This document shows positions 35,421-44,713 of a DNA stretch of 64,000 nucleotides, in pieces (position 1 is the stretch's first letter; every line of letters begins with the position of its first letter). The notes under the pieces were generated by a model. The model did no database searches, was not told the DNA's origin, and saw only the letters and a program-made list of their open reading frames with translations. This stretch comes from Bacteroidota bacterium (GTDB lineage Bacteria > Bacteroidota > Bacteroidia > Bacteroidales > CAIWKO01). Both the position numbers and the translations under genes were made by a program. The stretch lies in NCBI GenBank assembly GCA_037133915.1, contig JBAXND010000002.1, positions 150,735 through 214,734 on the forward strand, given 5' to 3'.

Positions 35421-36584
35421 CTACAACTGCTTTTGTTTTTGAATATTCCGAATGAATTCATGAACGGCATTTTCAACCGAAAATAGTGTTAATGCCTGCT
35501 GAATGGGCTCAGTATAAGCCGATTTTAAATCATTAAATGCCAATACTATTTTAGCGCACAGTTCTTCACTGTTTTCTTTTTCAAAGGTGTAACCTATGCC
35601 ATACTTTGTAATTACATCACCCAGATCGCCCACATTGGCTCCTATTAAGGGTGTGCCGCATTGCAGCGTATCAGACAGTATTACCGGAATGCTGTCGATA
35701 CGGCTCGGAATGATTAAAAAATGTGCATTTGAAACAACGCTGAATAATTCATTCGTATCAAGCACATCATGTATTTCAACATTTGTAAGTCTTGCGTCAC
35801 TTACCATTTCCTGAAGCGCGGTTTTCATGCTGCCGAGCCCGTAAAAATGAAAAACGGCATTGTCCATTACCGCATCAGGAAGTCTGGAAATAGCCTGTAT
35901 CAATACATCCGGACCTTTGTTTATATGGTAACGCCCCACAAACACAAATTTTTTCCGTGACTCCGAAACCACTGTTACGGCGGTTTTATCAATGTTCCGG
36001 GCACTTGGCAAAAATAAACATGACTTTTTACTGAAGGCTTCAATCTCTTCACAAAATTTAAAACCATCGCCGTATACCTGTTGTGCATTGACAAGTATCT
36101 TCCGCAGCAATGATTTTGTGAAGAAGTTATTCTTATGTTTCCAGATATCGGAGCCCAGACACCAAACAGAGTAGGGGATGTTCTTTTTTTCGAAAATATA
36201 CTTGGCGGCAATTCCTGAAGGTATTGCCCACAATGCAAAACAATGATCAAACGTTTGATTATTCGTAAGGTCTTTCAGCGCGGTACGCGCATTTTTAAAC
36301 AGGCTCAGCGTATGAAAAAAGTGAATCGGATTATAGAATTTTAAGTCTGAAAGGGGCTGCTGAGAACCACTCCACAAAAATGTTACAAGATTAATCTTTG
36401 AGTCAACAGCATACGTTTCTGCGCGCTTTTGCGTCAGTACTGTCACGCGGTGCTGCTCCGACAGCTTCAGGCAGAAGTCCAATACAAACCCACCAACCGG
36501 ATCGGTATTATTTGTAGGAAAAGTGCTGCTTATAACTAATATATTCAAGGGAGAAATATTGTCAGTTCTTATAAAGCCGTTCAT
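35421..36584 (-). CDS. Glycosyltransferase family 4
   Basis: Retaining GT-B glycosyltransferase of about 387 residues. The N-terminal domain has the NILVISSTFPTNNTDPVGGFV segment (glycine-rich acceptor loop); the C-terminal donor domain shows FVGRYHINKGPDVLIQA, the EIHDVLDTNELFSVVSNAHFLIIPSRIDSIPVILSDTLQCGTPLIG block and the E-x7-E-like region. Start: the ATG at 36584 overlaps the upstream GT2 gene by 23 bases; a TTG at 36548 (leading directly into NILVISS) is also possible and would leave a 13-base gap. An ATG still further upstream at 36695 is rejected as overlap. It is part of the glycan locus; donor and acceptor unknown. Confidence 0.88.
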   Translation of the reverse strand: MNGFIRTDNISPLNILVISSTFPTNNTDPVGGFVLDFCLKLSEQHRVTVLTQKRAETYAVDSKINLVTFLWSGSQQPLSDLKFYNPIHFFHTLSLFKNARTALKDLTNNQTFDHCFALWAIPSGIAAKYIFEKKNIPYSVWCLGSDIWKHKNNFFTKSLLRKILVNAQQVYGDGFKFCEEIEAFSKKSCLFLPSARNIDKTAVTVVSESRKKFVFVGRYHINKGPDVLIQAISRLPDAVMDNAVFHFYGLGSMKTALQEMVSDARLTNVEIHDVLDTNELFSVVSNAHFLIIPSRIDSIPVILSDTLQCGTPLIGANVGDLGDVITKYGIGYTFEKENSEELCAKIVLAFNDLKSAYTEPIQQALTLFSVENAVHEFIRNIQKQKQL

Positions 36585-37662
36585 TGTCCTGAATGTCCAT
36601 CCACATGGCAAACAACAGCGATTGCAGCCCGCTGATAGCCAGAAATACAAATGCCAGTATGGTGATAGGATTCGCAGGTTGTCCGTTAATAACAAGCCTC
36701 AGCAACTTTATTCCGAATGGAACGGCAAGTATGCCCAAAACAAAAGAGATATGATACAATAAAAACAGTGGGTGAAAATCGCGAAACAGATATTTTATCC
36801 AAAGCCGTTTGAAAAAAGAACGGAAAAGCAGCCCCGAAATGGTCGGTATTACTTTCCACACTTTCATTTTTGATTTTTCGCCGACGAAATAAATAGGCTT
36901 TATCTCAACTTCTTTTACGGTACAGAAGGCAATATTCAGCTTAACCAGCATATCATTCGGCATGCCGTATTTGCGGTAAATTTTGTAAAGCGGTATTGAA
37001 TTCAGCGCTTTGTTTGAGATGGCAGTATAGCCGGTTTGAGTATCGGAAACATGCCAGTACCCTGAGGCAACTTTTGTAAGTATTGAAAGTATGGAATTCC
37101 CGAAATACCTGGTTTTGGGAATGGCCAGCCATGAGCTGCGGTGTATCAGCCGGTTTCCTTTCACGTAATCAATATTTTCGCGAATCACCGGTGCGCAGAT
37201 GCTTTCGAGTTCATCGGGGTCCATTTGTCCGTCGCCCGCCATCACTGCGGTACAGTCAATGTTGTGGTCTTTGCACCATTTGTAGCCGCTGGCAATGGAT
37301 GCACCAACACCGGCATTCTTCAAGTGATTGATCAGAACAATACGTCCTTTATCTTCGTTATGGGAAACTGTTTTAGCCGGCGTAAAGTATTTCTTCTCCA
37401 ACTCATTTTGTTCAAGCAGCAGCTGGCTGGCACGGCTGTATCTTTTTGATTGCCGGTCGGCGCTGATTTTTTTGATTGCCAGTCCGCTGTCGGGATAGCG
37501 GCTCATGATGTCTTGCAGTACTGCTGCTGTGCCATCCTTTGAACAATCGTTCACCACAATAATGCGGTCAACGAATGCAGGCATGGTTTCAATAACCATC
37601 CCAATCTGGGTTTCTTCATTATATGCCGGAATAACTACGGCAACGGTTTTATTGTACAGCAT
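36562..37662 (-). CDS. Glycosyltransferase family 2, membrane-anchored
   Basis: A 366-residue GT-A enzyme of the dolichyl-phosphate mannose synthase-like branch. The N-terminus has VVIPAYNEETQIG and VVNDCSKDGT; the donor-metal motif is MAGDGQMDPDELE. Residues about 60-106 are an extra insertion between the DGT helix and the HLKNAGVGASI segment that normal family members lack. Two to three membrane segments lie at residues about 300-355 (LLYHISFVLGILAVPFG and TILAFVFLAISGLQSLL). It likely transfers a sugar to polyprenyl phosphate or a lipid carrier. A TACATTTG box lies 65 bases upstream; the gene follows a terminator of the epimerase gene, so it starts a new transcription unit. Confidence 0.85.
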   Translation of the reverse strand: MLYNKTVAVVIPAYNEETQIGMVIETMPAFVDRIIVVNDCSKDGTAAVLQDIMSRYPDSGLAIKKISADRQSKRYSRASQLLLEQNELEKKYFTPAKTVSHNEDKGRIVLINHLKNAGVGASIASGYKWCKDHNIDCTAVMAGDGQMDPDELESICAPVIRENIDYVKGNRLIHRSSWLAIPKTRYFGNSILSILTKVASGYWHVSDTQTGYTAISNKALNSIPLYKIYRKYGMPNDMLVKLNIAFCTVKEVEIKPIYFVGEKSKMKVWKVIPTISGLLFRSFFKRLWIKYLFRDFHPLFLLYHISFVLGILAVPFGIKLLRLVINGQPANPITILAFVFLAISGLQSLLFAMWMDIQDNERLYKN

Positions 37663-37727
37663 AAGGATTGATTTATTTGTCCGTTTGCATGAATTTTTTG
37701 TAAAGATAAAAAAATAATGTGTAAAGT

Positions 37728-37735
37728 CAAATGTA
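37728..37735 (-). promoter_or_regulatory. -7 box upstream of the GT2 gene
   Basis: TACATTTG on the minus strand, 65 bases before the ATG at 37662 and downstream of the epimerase terminator, consistent with a separate transcript for 37662 to 33700. Confidence 0.45.
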
Positions 37736-37770
37736 CGCTGCCATGTCCTTATTTGTGATAGCTGCCGAAT

Positions 37771-37803
37771 AAAAAAAATGCAGACCGTTCTATGGTCTGC
37801 ACT
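37771..37803 (-). terminator. Rho-independent terminator after the epimerase gene
   Basis: On the minus strand TGCAGACC pairs with GGTCTGCA around a 7-base loop, followed by eight T residues. It lies 20 bases after the stop of the gene at 37823. Confidence 0.9.
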
Positions 37804-37822
37804 GGTTTAGTTCCGTAATTTT

Positions 37823-38770
37823 TTATCTGAGAAAATGTGGGTTTGCCAATAACTTTTTGATGCCCTCGTCTATGGGTAACAAATCCCTTTTCAGCAGGCT
37901 TTTCATTTTGGTAATATCAGGAAGCCGCCTGTTCATATCGCCTTCTTCAAGAGGTGGTTTATGAACTATTTTTGATTTGGAACGTGTAATTTGAATAATC
38001 TTCAAGGCTAAATCCAGAATAGGAATTTCAACATCATTGCCAATATTGATGATATCATTGTCGGATTTATTGTAATTCACGCTATTCATAAAATTATTAT
38101 AAGTAGCATCAATATTATCATCAATATAGCAGAAGGTGCGGCTTTGGCTGCCGTCACCATAAATTGTAATGTTCTGGTCTTTGAGTGCCATGGATACAAA
38201 ACGCGACATTACGAAATCACGGCTCTGCTTGGGTCCGTATGTGTTGAAAAACCTGAAAATGGTGTAATCCAGACCAAATTCTTTTTTATATGATTTAAGA
38301 TAGGCTTCGCCCAGGTTTTTAACCACGGCATAAGGAACGCGCGAATTCAAGGGCGTTGTAAACTCATTCTGGGGCAAATCAACCGGTTCGCCATACACTT
38401 CAGATGACGACGAAAAGTAAACTCTTTTTACGTACGAATTTTTACTCAGCATCAGGATATTCTCAAAGCCATGAATATCGCGCAGTACACTTACCGGATT
38501 GGCTTGCGTGCGAAGTACACCTACCACTGCTGCATAATGAAATACGTAGTCAAAAGGGAAGGCATGCATGACCGCTGCAATGTCGCGATAATCGTTCACG
38601 TCGCATTTGATAAAGCGCCAGTTCTTGGTTTTAACTTTGGGTAATTTACTAATCTCGCCTGTTGTCAGGTCATCAGCAATGATTACATAGTTTTCCGGGT
38701 CAGAAATAATTTTTTCTGCCAGAGCGCTCCCAACAAATCCGGCGCCCCCGGTGATTAAAATAGTTCTCAT
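37823..38770 (-). CDS. NAD-dependent epimerase/dehydratase, nucleotide-sugar type
   Basis: Extended SDR enzyme of 315 residues acting on a nucleotide sugar. The Rossmann loop is GGAGFVGSAL, the catalytic motif is YAVVK (in VPYAVVKNLGEAY), with SSSSEVYGEP and FFNTYGPKQSRDFV as family signatures. Closest resemblance is to UDP-glucuronate decarboxylase/UDP-galactose epimerase-type proteins; the exact reaction cannot be assigned. It begins 2 bases after rfbA and ends at a strong terminator, so rfbA and this gene likely form one step pair. Confidence 0.88.
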   Translation of the reverse strand: MRTILITGGAGFVGSALAEKIISDPENYVIIADDLTTGEISKLPKVKTKNWRFIKCDVNDYRDIAAVMHAFPFDYVFHYAAVVGVLRTQANPVSVLRDIHGFENILMLSKNSYVKRVYFSSSSEVYGEPVDLPQNEFTTPLNSRVPYAVVKNLGEAYLKSYKKEFGLDYTIFRFFNTYGPKQSRDFVMSRFVSMALKDQNITIYGDGSQSRTFCYIDDNIDATYNNFMNSVNYNKSDNDIINIGNDVEIPILDLALKIIQITRSKSKIVHKPPLEEGDMNRRLPDITKMKSLLKRDLLPIDEGIKKLLANPHFLR

Positions 38771-38772
38771 AG

Positions 38773-39633
38773 CTAGTCAATTAAATTTAATAAGTATTCT
38801 CCGTAACCGCTCTTAATATACTTTTCTCCGAGCTTTCGCAATTGGTCTTTTCCAATAAATCCCATACGATAAGCAGCTTCTTCAATACATCCTATTTTCA
38901 AACCCTGACGGTCTTCAATAACCTGCACAAACTGCGATGCCTGAAGCAATGAGGCAAATGTGCCCGTATCGAGCCATGCCGTACCCCGTTGCAGTATGGC
39001 AACTTTGAGTTTTTTCTGGGCCAGATAATATTTGTTGATATCGGTAATTTCGTATTCGCCGCGGCTGCTCGGCTTGATGTTTTTTGCTATTTCTACAACG
39101 GAATTGTCATACAGATATAAACCCGGCACAGCAAAATTCGATTTGGGATGTTCCGGTTTTTCTTCTATTGAAATGGCAACGTTGTTCTCGTCAAATTCCA
39201 CAACACCGTAACGCTCGGGGTCTGAAACGTGATACGCAAACACAACACCGCCGTCCGGGTCATTATTTTCAAGGAGCGTTTCCTGCATGCCGGTACCGTA
39301 AAAAATATTATCGCCCAGTATCAATGAAACTTTATCGCCCCCAATGAACTTTTCGCCCAGAACAAAAGCCTGTGCCAGTCCGTTCGGTACTTCCTGAACC
39401 TGATAATTAAACTTACAGCCAAGCTCATGACCATCGCCTAAAAGGCGTTCAAACTGAGGAAGGTCAACCGGTGTGGAGATAATCAGGATTTCATGGATTC
39501 CGGCAGCCATAAGTACCGACAAGGGATAGTAAATCATCGGCTTATCATAAACGGGAGCCATTTGCTTGCTCACCGCCATGGTTATTGGATATAAACGTGT
39601 GCCCGAACCGCCCGCAAGTACTATTCCTTTCAT
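38773..39633 (-). CDS. rfbA: Glucose-1-phosphate thymidylyltransferase
   Basis: Makes dTDP-glucose from glucose-1-phosphate and dTTP; 286 residues, cytoplasmic. The pyrophosphorylase motif is [13 protein letters not shown], then [27 protein letters not shown] and the WLDTGT motif near residue 220. No rfbB, rfbC or rfbD lies beside it, unlike a dTDP-rhamnose cluster; the neighbour is a different epimerase. It follows the RND transporter gene by 14 bases and is probably co-transcribed with it. Confidence 0.93.
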   Translation of the reverse strand: MKGIVLAGGSGTRLYPITMAVSKQMAPVYDKPMIYYPLSVLMAAGIHEILIISTPVDLPQFERLLGDGHELGCKFNYQVQEVPNGLAQAFVLGEKFIGGDKVSLILGDNIFYGTGMQETLLENNDPDGGVVFAYHVSDPERYGVVEFDENNVAISIEEKPEHPKSNFAVPGLYLYDNSVVEIAKNIKPSSRGEYEITDINKYYLAQKKLKVAILQRGTAWLDTGTFASLLQASQFVQVIEDRQGLKIGCIEEAAYRMGFIGKDQLRKLGEKYIKSGYGEYLLNLID

Positions 39634-39647
39634 AAGCTGAAGTTTGG

Positions 39648-42047
39648 TTATTTTAATTCATTTTCAAGTTCCGAAATCGCATTTTTTTCTATTTCAGTAT
39701 CTTCGGCTCCTTCGTCAAGCTCCAGAACAGGTTCTTCAAATGATTTTGTGATGGCCTTTTTACCGAATGTGAGCAGCAGCGATGGCAGCAGGAACAGATT
39801 CGATATCATTGCCATAAACAGCGTGAAAGAGATAAGGTAGCCCATAGACTGGGTGCCGCCAAAGGTTGAAAATACAAAAATTGAGAAGCCCAGAAACAAT
39901 ACCGACGATGAATAAATCATACTAAAACCGGTTTCGCGCAAAGCGGCCAGAACGCACTCGCGCAGGTCGTTTTTATTATGTTTAAGCTGGAAGCGATAGC
40001 GCGAAAGAAATAAAATCGTATTGTCAATAGAAATACCCAGCGCAATGCTGAATATTAAAATGGTTGAAGGCTTTATTGCGATGCCCAGATAACCCATCAT
40101 GGCAGCGGTCATTATCTGCGGAAGCAAATTGGGGATAATCGCAATAAGTACCATGCGCGGAGACCTGAACAATAAAAACATCAGCAACGAGATTACAACC
40201 AATGCAAGCAGCAGACTGGTCCCCAGATTGTCGACCAGAAAATTTGTTCCTTTCGCAAATACAACACTGGTGCCGGTTACCGCAACGGTATATTTTGAGC
40301 GGTCAAAAATAGTGTCAACATCAGCCTTAACCTTAGCGTAAATGCGCTCAATATCTTTCGTGCCTACATTGGCCATCTGTACACTAATACGTGCTGATTG
40401 CAGCGTTGAATCCACAAAGGAGTTAAGAAGCGACTTTTTCGACTTATTATATTTCGGAATATAATCAAGCATGAATGCCAGCTCATTCCCATTGGGCACC
40501 GAATAGTATGCCGAATCATTGCCATAGAATGCCTGTTTGGCGAACTTCACTACTTCTACTACCGACAAGGGTTTTGATAATTCGGGAATTTTTGACAGAC
40601 TGTCCTGCAGCCTGTCTATCTTTCTGAAAACGGAAAGGCTCATTACGCCCTTCTTTTTGTGGGTATCAATAGATATTTCAAGCGGCATCACACCTTTGAA
40701 ATGTTTTTCAAAGAACATCAAATCTTTGTACATCGGGTCTTTGCTCGAAATGTCATCCACAATACGACCGGAGGTTTTGAGCAGCGACATTCCGAAACCG
40801 CCGCCAATAAGGAACAAAACGGCGATGATATATATGAGCCTCCGCTTTCCCTGAACAGCGCTCACAATCTTCTCCACAATTCCTTTAACAACTCTGTTGT
40901 CGAGATGTTTCGTGTGCTTCGCCGTCGGCGGATTCATATAACTGAAGAATATCGGTATCAGGAAAAGGGATATCACATAGACCACCATAATGTTGATAGA
41001 TGCCACCAGACCAAATTCATACAGCAATTGATTCCGTGTGATTACAAATGCGGCAAATCCTGCTGCAGCAGCGGCATTGGTGAGCAGTGTGGCAAGTCCC
41101 ACGCGCTGAACTATCCGCGAAAGCGCTTTGACTTTATTCCCGTGTAAACGGTATTCAAAATGATATTTATTGATCAGGAAAATACAGTTTTCTATGCCGA
41201 TAACAATAATCAGGGGAGGAATAATACCGGTAAGAATGGTAATCTTGAACCCGAAAAGCACCATCAGTCCGAGCCCCCAGATTACACCCATGCACACAAT
41301 CAGAACAGGTATGGCCACAGCTTTGAGTGAACGAAAATAAAAGAACAATACCACCGCAGCCACCAAAAGTGACAGTAAAATGAAAAGAAGTAATTCATTT
41401 TTCACTTTTTTGGACGTAATGGTGCGTATATAGGGAAGTCCCGAATAATGAGGTTTTATATTGTATTTCGATGTAAATACCGACGATGTTTCCGTAATCT
41501 TGTTTATCAGCGCAAAGCGGTTGCTTGAATTTATCTTGGTTTTATCCAGCGTAATCATGATCAGATTCACGCTGGTGGCGCTGTTAAACAGCAGTCCGTT
41601 GTAAAACTTGTAAGAATACATAGCGCCTTTCAGCGAATCGAGCTCGGTTTGAGTGGTTGGCTTGTCTTTTACAATAGGCAGAAATCCAAATTTGCGGGTG
41701 CTGTCATTTTTTACCAGACAGAACATTTTGGTGATGGAAACCACCTCCTGAACACCGTCTATTTTTTTCAGATTGTTGGTGAGGTCAAAAAAGTCATTGA
41801 ATTCGGCCAGTTTAAACAGGTTGCTGTCTTCAATTCCAATGAACATTACCGAACCGTCCTGACCGAACTTTTCTTTAAAATTACGATAGGTGATGCTGGT
41901 AGAATCGGTCTGCGGAAGCATTTCCACAAATTCATATGAAAGCTGCACCTTGCTTGCGAAAAAAGCCATTATACCCGTAAGAACAAACAGTATAATTACA
42001 TTAACAAAACGGTTCCTGAGAATCAAGCGCACTAAAAATGTCCACAT
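39648..42047 (-). CDS. MMPL-type RND transporter
   Basis: A 799-residue inner-membrane protein with the two-fold RND layout: a membrane segment at residues 12-32, a periplasmic domain at about 35-220, five segments to about residue 390, a second segment near 420, a second outer domain, and a final block of five segments at about 620-780. The sequences [20 protein letters not shown] and [20 protein letters not shown] are the paired GxxxD/E-like segments of the MMPL/HpnN branch. Such proteins move lipids or hydrophobic compounds to the outer membrane. Its place just upstream of rfbA and the glycan genes suggests glycolipid or envelope lipid traffic, which is inference. Confidence 0.88.
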   Translation of the reverse strand: MWTFLVRLILRNRFVNVIILFVLTGIMAFFASKVQLSYEFVEMLPQTDSTSITYRNFKEKFGQDGSVMFIGIEDSNLFKLAEFNDFFDLTNNLKKIDGVQEVVSITKMFCLVKNDSTRKFGFLPIVKDKPTTQTELDSLKGAMYSYKFYNGLLFNSATSVNLIMITLDKTKINSSNRFALINKITETSSVFTSKYNIKPHYSGLPYIRTITSKKVKNELLLFILLSLLVAAVVLFFYFRSLKAVAIPVLIVCMGVIWGLGLMVLFGFKITILTGIIPPLIIVIGIENCIFLINKYHFEYRLHGNKVKALSRIVQRVGLATLLTNAAAAAGFAAFVITRNQLLYEFGLVASINIMVVYVISLFLIPIFFSYMNPPTAKHTKHLDNRVVKGIVEKIVSAVQGKRRLIYIIAVLFLIGGGFGMSLLKTSGRIVDDISSKDPMYKDLMFFEKHFKGVMPLEISIDTHKKKGVMSLSVFRKIDRLQDSLSKIPELSKPLSVVEVVKFAKQAFYGNDSAYYSVPNGNELAFMLDYIPKYNKSKKSLLNSFVDSTLQSARISVQMANVGTKDIERIYAKVKADVDTIFDRSKYTVAVTGTSVVFAKGTNFLVDNLGTSLLLALVVISLLMFLLFRSPRMVLIAIIPNLLPQIMTAAMMGYLGIAIKPSTILIFSIALGISIDNTILFLSRYRFQLKHNKNDLRECVLAALRETGFSMIYSSSVLFLGFSIFVFSTFGGTQSMGYLISFTLFMAMISNLFLLPSLLLTFGKKAITKSFEEPVLELDEGAEDTEIEKNAISELENELK

Positions 42048-42100
42048 AACAATAAAATCAGTCGGGTAATAAGTGTTTTTTGACGTACTTAAAAAGTGGT

Positions 42101-42131
42101 CAAAGTTAATATTAATACCGCAAACCTGAAA
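42101..42131 (-). promoter_or_regulatory. Candidate promoter for the RND-rfbA unit
   Basis: On the minus strand: TTTC at 42128-42131 (one mismatch to TTTG), 19-base gap, TAACTTTG at 42101-42108, 53 bases before the ATG at 42047. It is divergent to the box at 42185. Confidence 0.5.
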
Positions 42132-42184
42132 AAAAATACGATAAATATGGTATTAACCGGAACACATTACCTCAGGGATTTATG

Positions 42185-42192
42185 TACTTTTG
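42185..42192 (+). promoter_or_regulatory. -7 box for the 42230 lipoprotein
   Basis: TACTTTTG, 37 bases before the ATG at 42230. The region 42048-42229 thus holds two divergent promoters. Confidence 0.5.
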
Positions 42193-42229
42193 GCACAAAT
42201 TATGTTTTGCTCTATCTAAATCTACGGCC

Positions 42230-43390
42230 ATGAAAAAATTAGTATTGATGCTCAGCGCTGCCGTTCTGCTGCTTTCGGGCTGCATTTCTTCAAAACAGTA
42301 TTACCAAAAAGGCGAATACGATAAAGCTATTTCCAAAGCCGTAAAACGACTGAAGAAAAATACCGACCGCCCCAAAGAAGTCTGGGTGCTTTTAAGCGCC
42401 TATAAAACTGTAAACCAGGCTGATTTAGATCGCATCAGTTACCTGAAACAAACTGGTCAACCCGATATCTGGGACGAAGTATTTCAAAAATACGACCTGC
42501 TTAAAAAACGTCAGGACCTGGTTAAAACACTGCCCCAGAAAATACTCGACGATATTACTTTTAACTGGGTGAACTATGATAAAGACGTGATAGAATCGCA
42601 GAAAAAAGCGGTAGAATACTACTATACCCACGCACGCGTGCTGCTCGAAAAAAAGGATAAAATGTCGGCCCGTCAGGCCTATGATGAACTCAGGCGCATC
42701 AAAGATTTTTATGAAAACTACAAAGATGTGGACGCCATGCTGCAGACTGCTCTTGAACTGGGCACTACCAACGTTATCTTTAAAATGAACAATCAGTCAA
42801 TGTCGGTATTACCACAGGGATTTGAAGATGAACTGCTCACCATGACCGTAAAAGACCTGAACAGAAACTGGATTAACTATGATTCCCGGGAAGTGAGCGG
42901 ACGAACCTACGATTACATGATTTTTCTGAATCTGAAAATGATTGACGTTTCGCCCGAACATCTGAAACAGTACGAATATAACGAATCGCGAGAGGTGAAA
43001 GACGGTTTTCAGTATGTGCTCGATGCTCATGGAAATGTTATGAAAGACAGTCTGGGCAACGATATCAAGGTTCAGAAATACAAAACACTTACCTGCCATG
43101 TGCTCGAAACCCAGATGAACAAAGATGCCATCATTAACGGTACGGTTGATTTTTATGATAATCACAATTCGCAATTATTGCGCAACGAAAAAATAACCGC
43201 CGAAAGCCATTTCAACTATATGTTTGCCACTGCCATGGGCGACCTCGATGCGCTGAAACCCGAAACGGCGAACAAGTTAAACAGACCTGTTCCTTTTCCC
43301 AATGATTTGGAAATGATAGGTCTGGCAAGCGATTACCTGAAAGATGCCGCTCGCAGCATTATTTCCAATAACGCTTACATACTGAAATAA
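42230..43390 (+). CDS. Lipoprotein of unknown function with TPR-like N-terminus
   Basis: A 386-residue lipoprotein. I start at ATG 42230 (MKKLVLMLSAAVLLLSGC), which gives a lipobox cysteine at residue 18; an upstream in-frame ATG at 42182 would bury the signal and lies before the -7 box. Residues 25-60 look like one TPR-type helical hairpin (YYQKGEYDKAISKAVKRLKK). A central charged helical region (about 95-180, rich in Lys, Asp, Tyr) and a C-terminal beta-rich half follow. I do not recognise the family. It has its own -7 box and a strong terminator, so it is a single-gene unit. Confidence 0.8.
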   Translation: MKKLVLMLSAAVLLLSGCISSKQYYQKGEYDKAISKAVKRLKKNTDRPKEVWVLLSAYKTVNQADLDRISYLKQTGQPDIWDEVFQKYDLLKKRQDLVKTLPQKILDDITFNWVNYDKDVIESQKKAVEYYYTHARVLLEKKDKMSARQAYDELRRIKDFYENYKDVDAMLQTALELGTTNVIFKMNNQSMSVLPQGFEDELLTMTVKDLNRNWINYDSREVSGRTYDYMIFLNLKMIDVSPEHLKQYEYNESREVKDGFQYVLDAHGNVMKDSLGNDIKVQKYKTLTCHVLETQMNKDAIINGTVDFYDNHNSQLLRNEKITAESHFNYMFATAMGDLDALKPETANKLNRPVPFPNDLEMIGLASDYLKDAARSIISNNAYILK

Positions 43391-43410
43391 TAGAAAATCA
43401 ATATTTACAA

Positions 43411-43444
43411 GAGGCTGCAGCTCCCTGCTGCAGCCTCTTTTTTT
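43411..43444 (+). terminator. Rho-independent terminator
   Basis: A perfect 10-bp stem (GAGGCTGCAG / CTGCAGCCTC) with a 7-base loop followed by seven T residues, 20 bases after the stop of the lipoprotein gene. Confidence 0.95.
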
Positions 43445-43509
43445 GTTTATTATGAATGGCACTTCCGGCAGGGTACTATCCATTCCAACAATACTTCTCA
43501 ATGATTGTG

Positions 43510-43517
43510 TATTTTTG
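43510..43517 (+). promoter_or_regulatory. -7 box for the aminotransferase/omega-amidase pair
   Basis: TATTTTTG, 41 bases before the ATG at 43559. No clear -33 TTTG. Confidence 0.45.
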
Positions 43518-43558
43518 TGTAAGTTTATATTCTGTAATCAACAAATTTTTTAGACAAC

Positions 43559-44713
43559 ATGGAATTTCCTTTTAATATCCGTTCCAAATTGCCTCAGGCC
43601 GGAACAAGCATATTTGCTGTAATGTCGGCACTGGCGTTGGAGCACAAGGCAATAAATCTTTCACAGGGCTTCCCCGATTTCCCGGTTTCCGAAAAACTCA
43701 TCAGTCTTATCAACGAGGCTATGAAAAAAGGACATAACCAGTATGCTCCCATGCAGGGCGTGCCGGCTCTGCGCGAAGCCATTGCTGCAAAGGTGGAGCG
43801 CATTTATGGTGTGAGCTACAGCCCGGAAACTGAAATAAATATCACTGCAGGCGGAACACAGGCATTATATACGGCCATTTCTGCATTTATAAAAGAAGGC
43901 GATGAGGTAATCCTGTTTGAACCTGCCTATGATTCTTATGCACCGGCCATCCGTCTGAATGGCGGAACGCCCATTTATGCGACACTCAAAACGCCCGGTT
44001 ATACCATCGACTGGGCCGATATAAAAAAGATGATCAGCAGTAACACTAAAATGATCATCATCAATACTCCGCATAATCCTACCGGTAGTCTTATCGGCGC
44101 CGACGATATGAAGATGCTCGATAAGCTTACGCGGAATACCGATATCATTGTTTTGAGCGACGAAGTGTATGAACACCTTATTTTCGACGGTCACCGTCAC
44201 GAAAGTGTAATTCGTTATCCGAGGCTGGCAGAGCGCAGCATGGTGGTGTATTCATTTGGAAAAACATTTCATGCTACCGGATGGAAAATGGGGTATATTT
44301 TAGCGCCCGCCAACCTGATGGCAGAGTTCAGAAAAGCCCATCAGTTCACTGTTTTTGCGTGCAACACACCTATACAATATGCTCTTGCCGAATTCCTTAA
44401 AAATGAAGCAAACTACGATTACCTGCCTGAATTTTACCAGGCCAAACGCGATTATTTCCTCAAAAATATTAGCGGTTCAAGGTTCAAAGTAATACCCTGT
44501 TATGGTACCTACTTTCAACTGCTCGATTACAGTGCCATCAGCAACGAAAAAGAAACAGATATTGCCATAAGGCTTACCAAAGAGTTTGGACTGGCCTCTA
44601 TTCCTGTTTCCGTATTTTACCACAAAGCAATTGATAATAAAGTGCTCCGTTTTTGTTTCGCCAAAAAAGAAGAAACCATTAAAAAAGCAGCCGAAATATT
44701 ATGCAGGATCTGA
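43559..44713 (+). CDS. Methionine (glutamine) aminotransferase, YbdL-like
   Basis: PLP-dependent class I aminotransferase of 384 residues, cytoplasmic. The motifs INLSQGFPDFPVSEKLI, NITAGGTQALYTAI and TPHNPTGSLI are followed by SFGKTFHATGWKMGY, where the lysine binds PLP. These match the KAT/YbdL group, which transaminates methionine, often with glutamine as amino donor. The next gene encodes an omega-amidase and its start lies 13 bases inside this gene, so both are coupled. Together they would convert methionine-derived keto acid plus glutamine to methionine, 2-oxoglutarate and ammonia. The alternative name is kynurenine aminotransferase-like; no kynurenine pathway genes are nearby. Confidence 0.9.
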   Translation: MEFPFNIRSKLPQAGTSIFAVMSALALEHKAINLSQGFPDFPVSEKLISLINEAMKKGHNQYAPMQGVPALREAIAAKVERIYGVSYSPETEINITAGGTQALYTAISAFIKEGDEVILFEPAYDSYAPAIRLNGGTPIYATLKTPGYTIDWADIKKMISSNTKMIIINTPHNPTGSLIGADDMKMLDKLTRNTDIIVLSDEVYEHLIFDGHRHESVIRYPRLAERSMVVYSFGKTFHATGWKMGYILAPANLMAEFRKAHQFTVFACNTPIQYALAEFLKNEANYDYLPEFYQAKRDYFLKNISGSRFKVIPCYGTYFQLLDYSAISNEKETDIAIRLTKEFGLASIPVSVFYHKAIDNKVLRFCFAKKEETIKKAAEILCRI

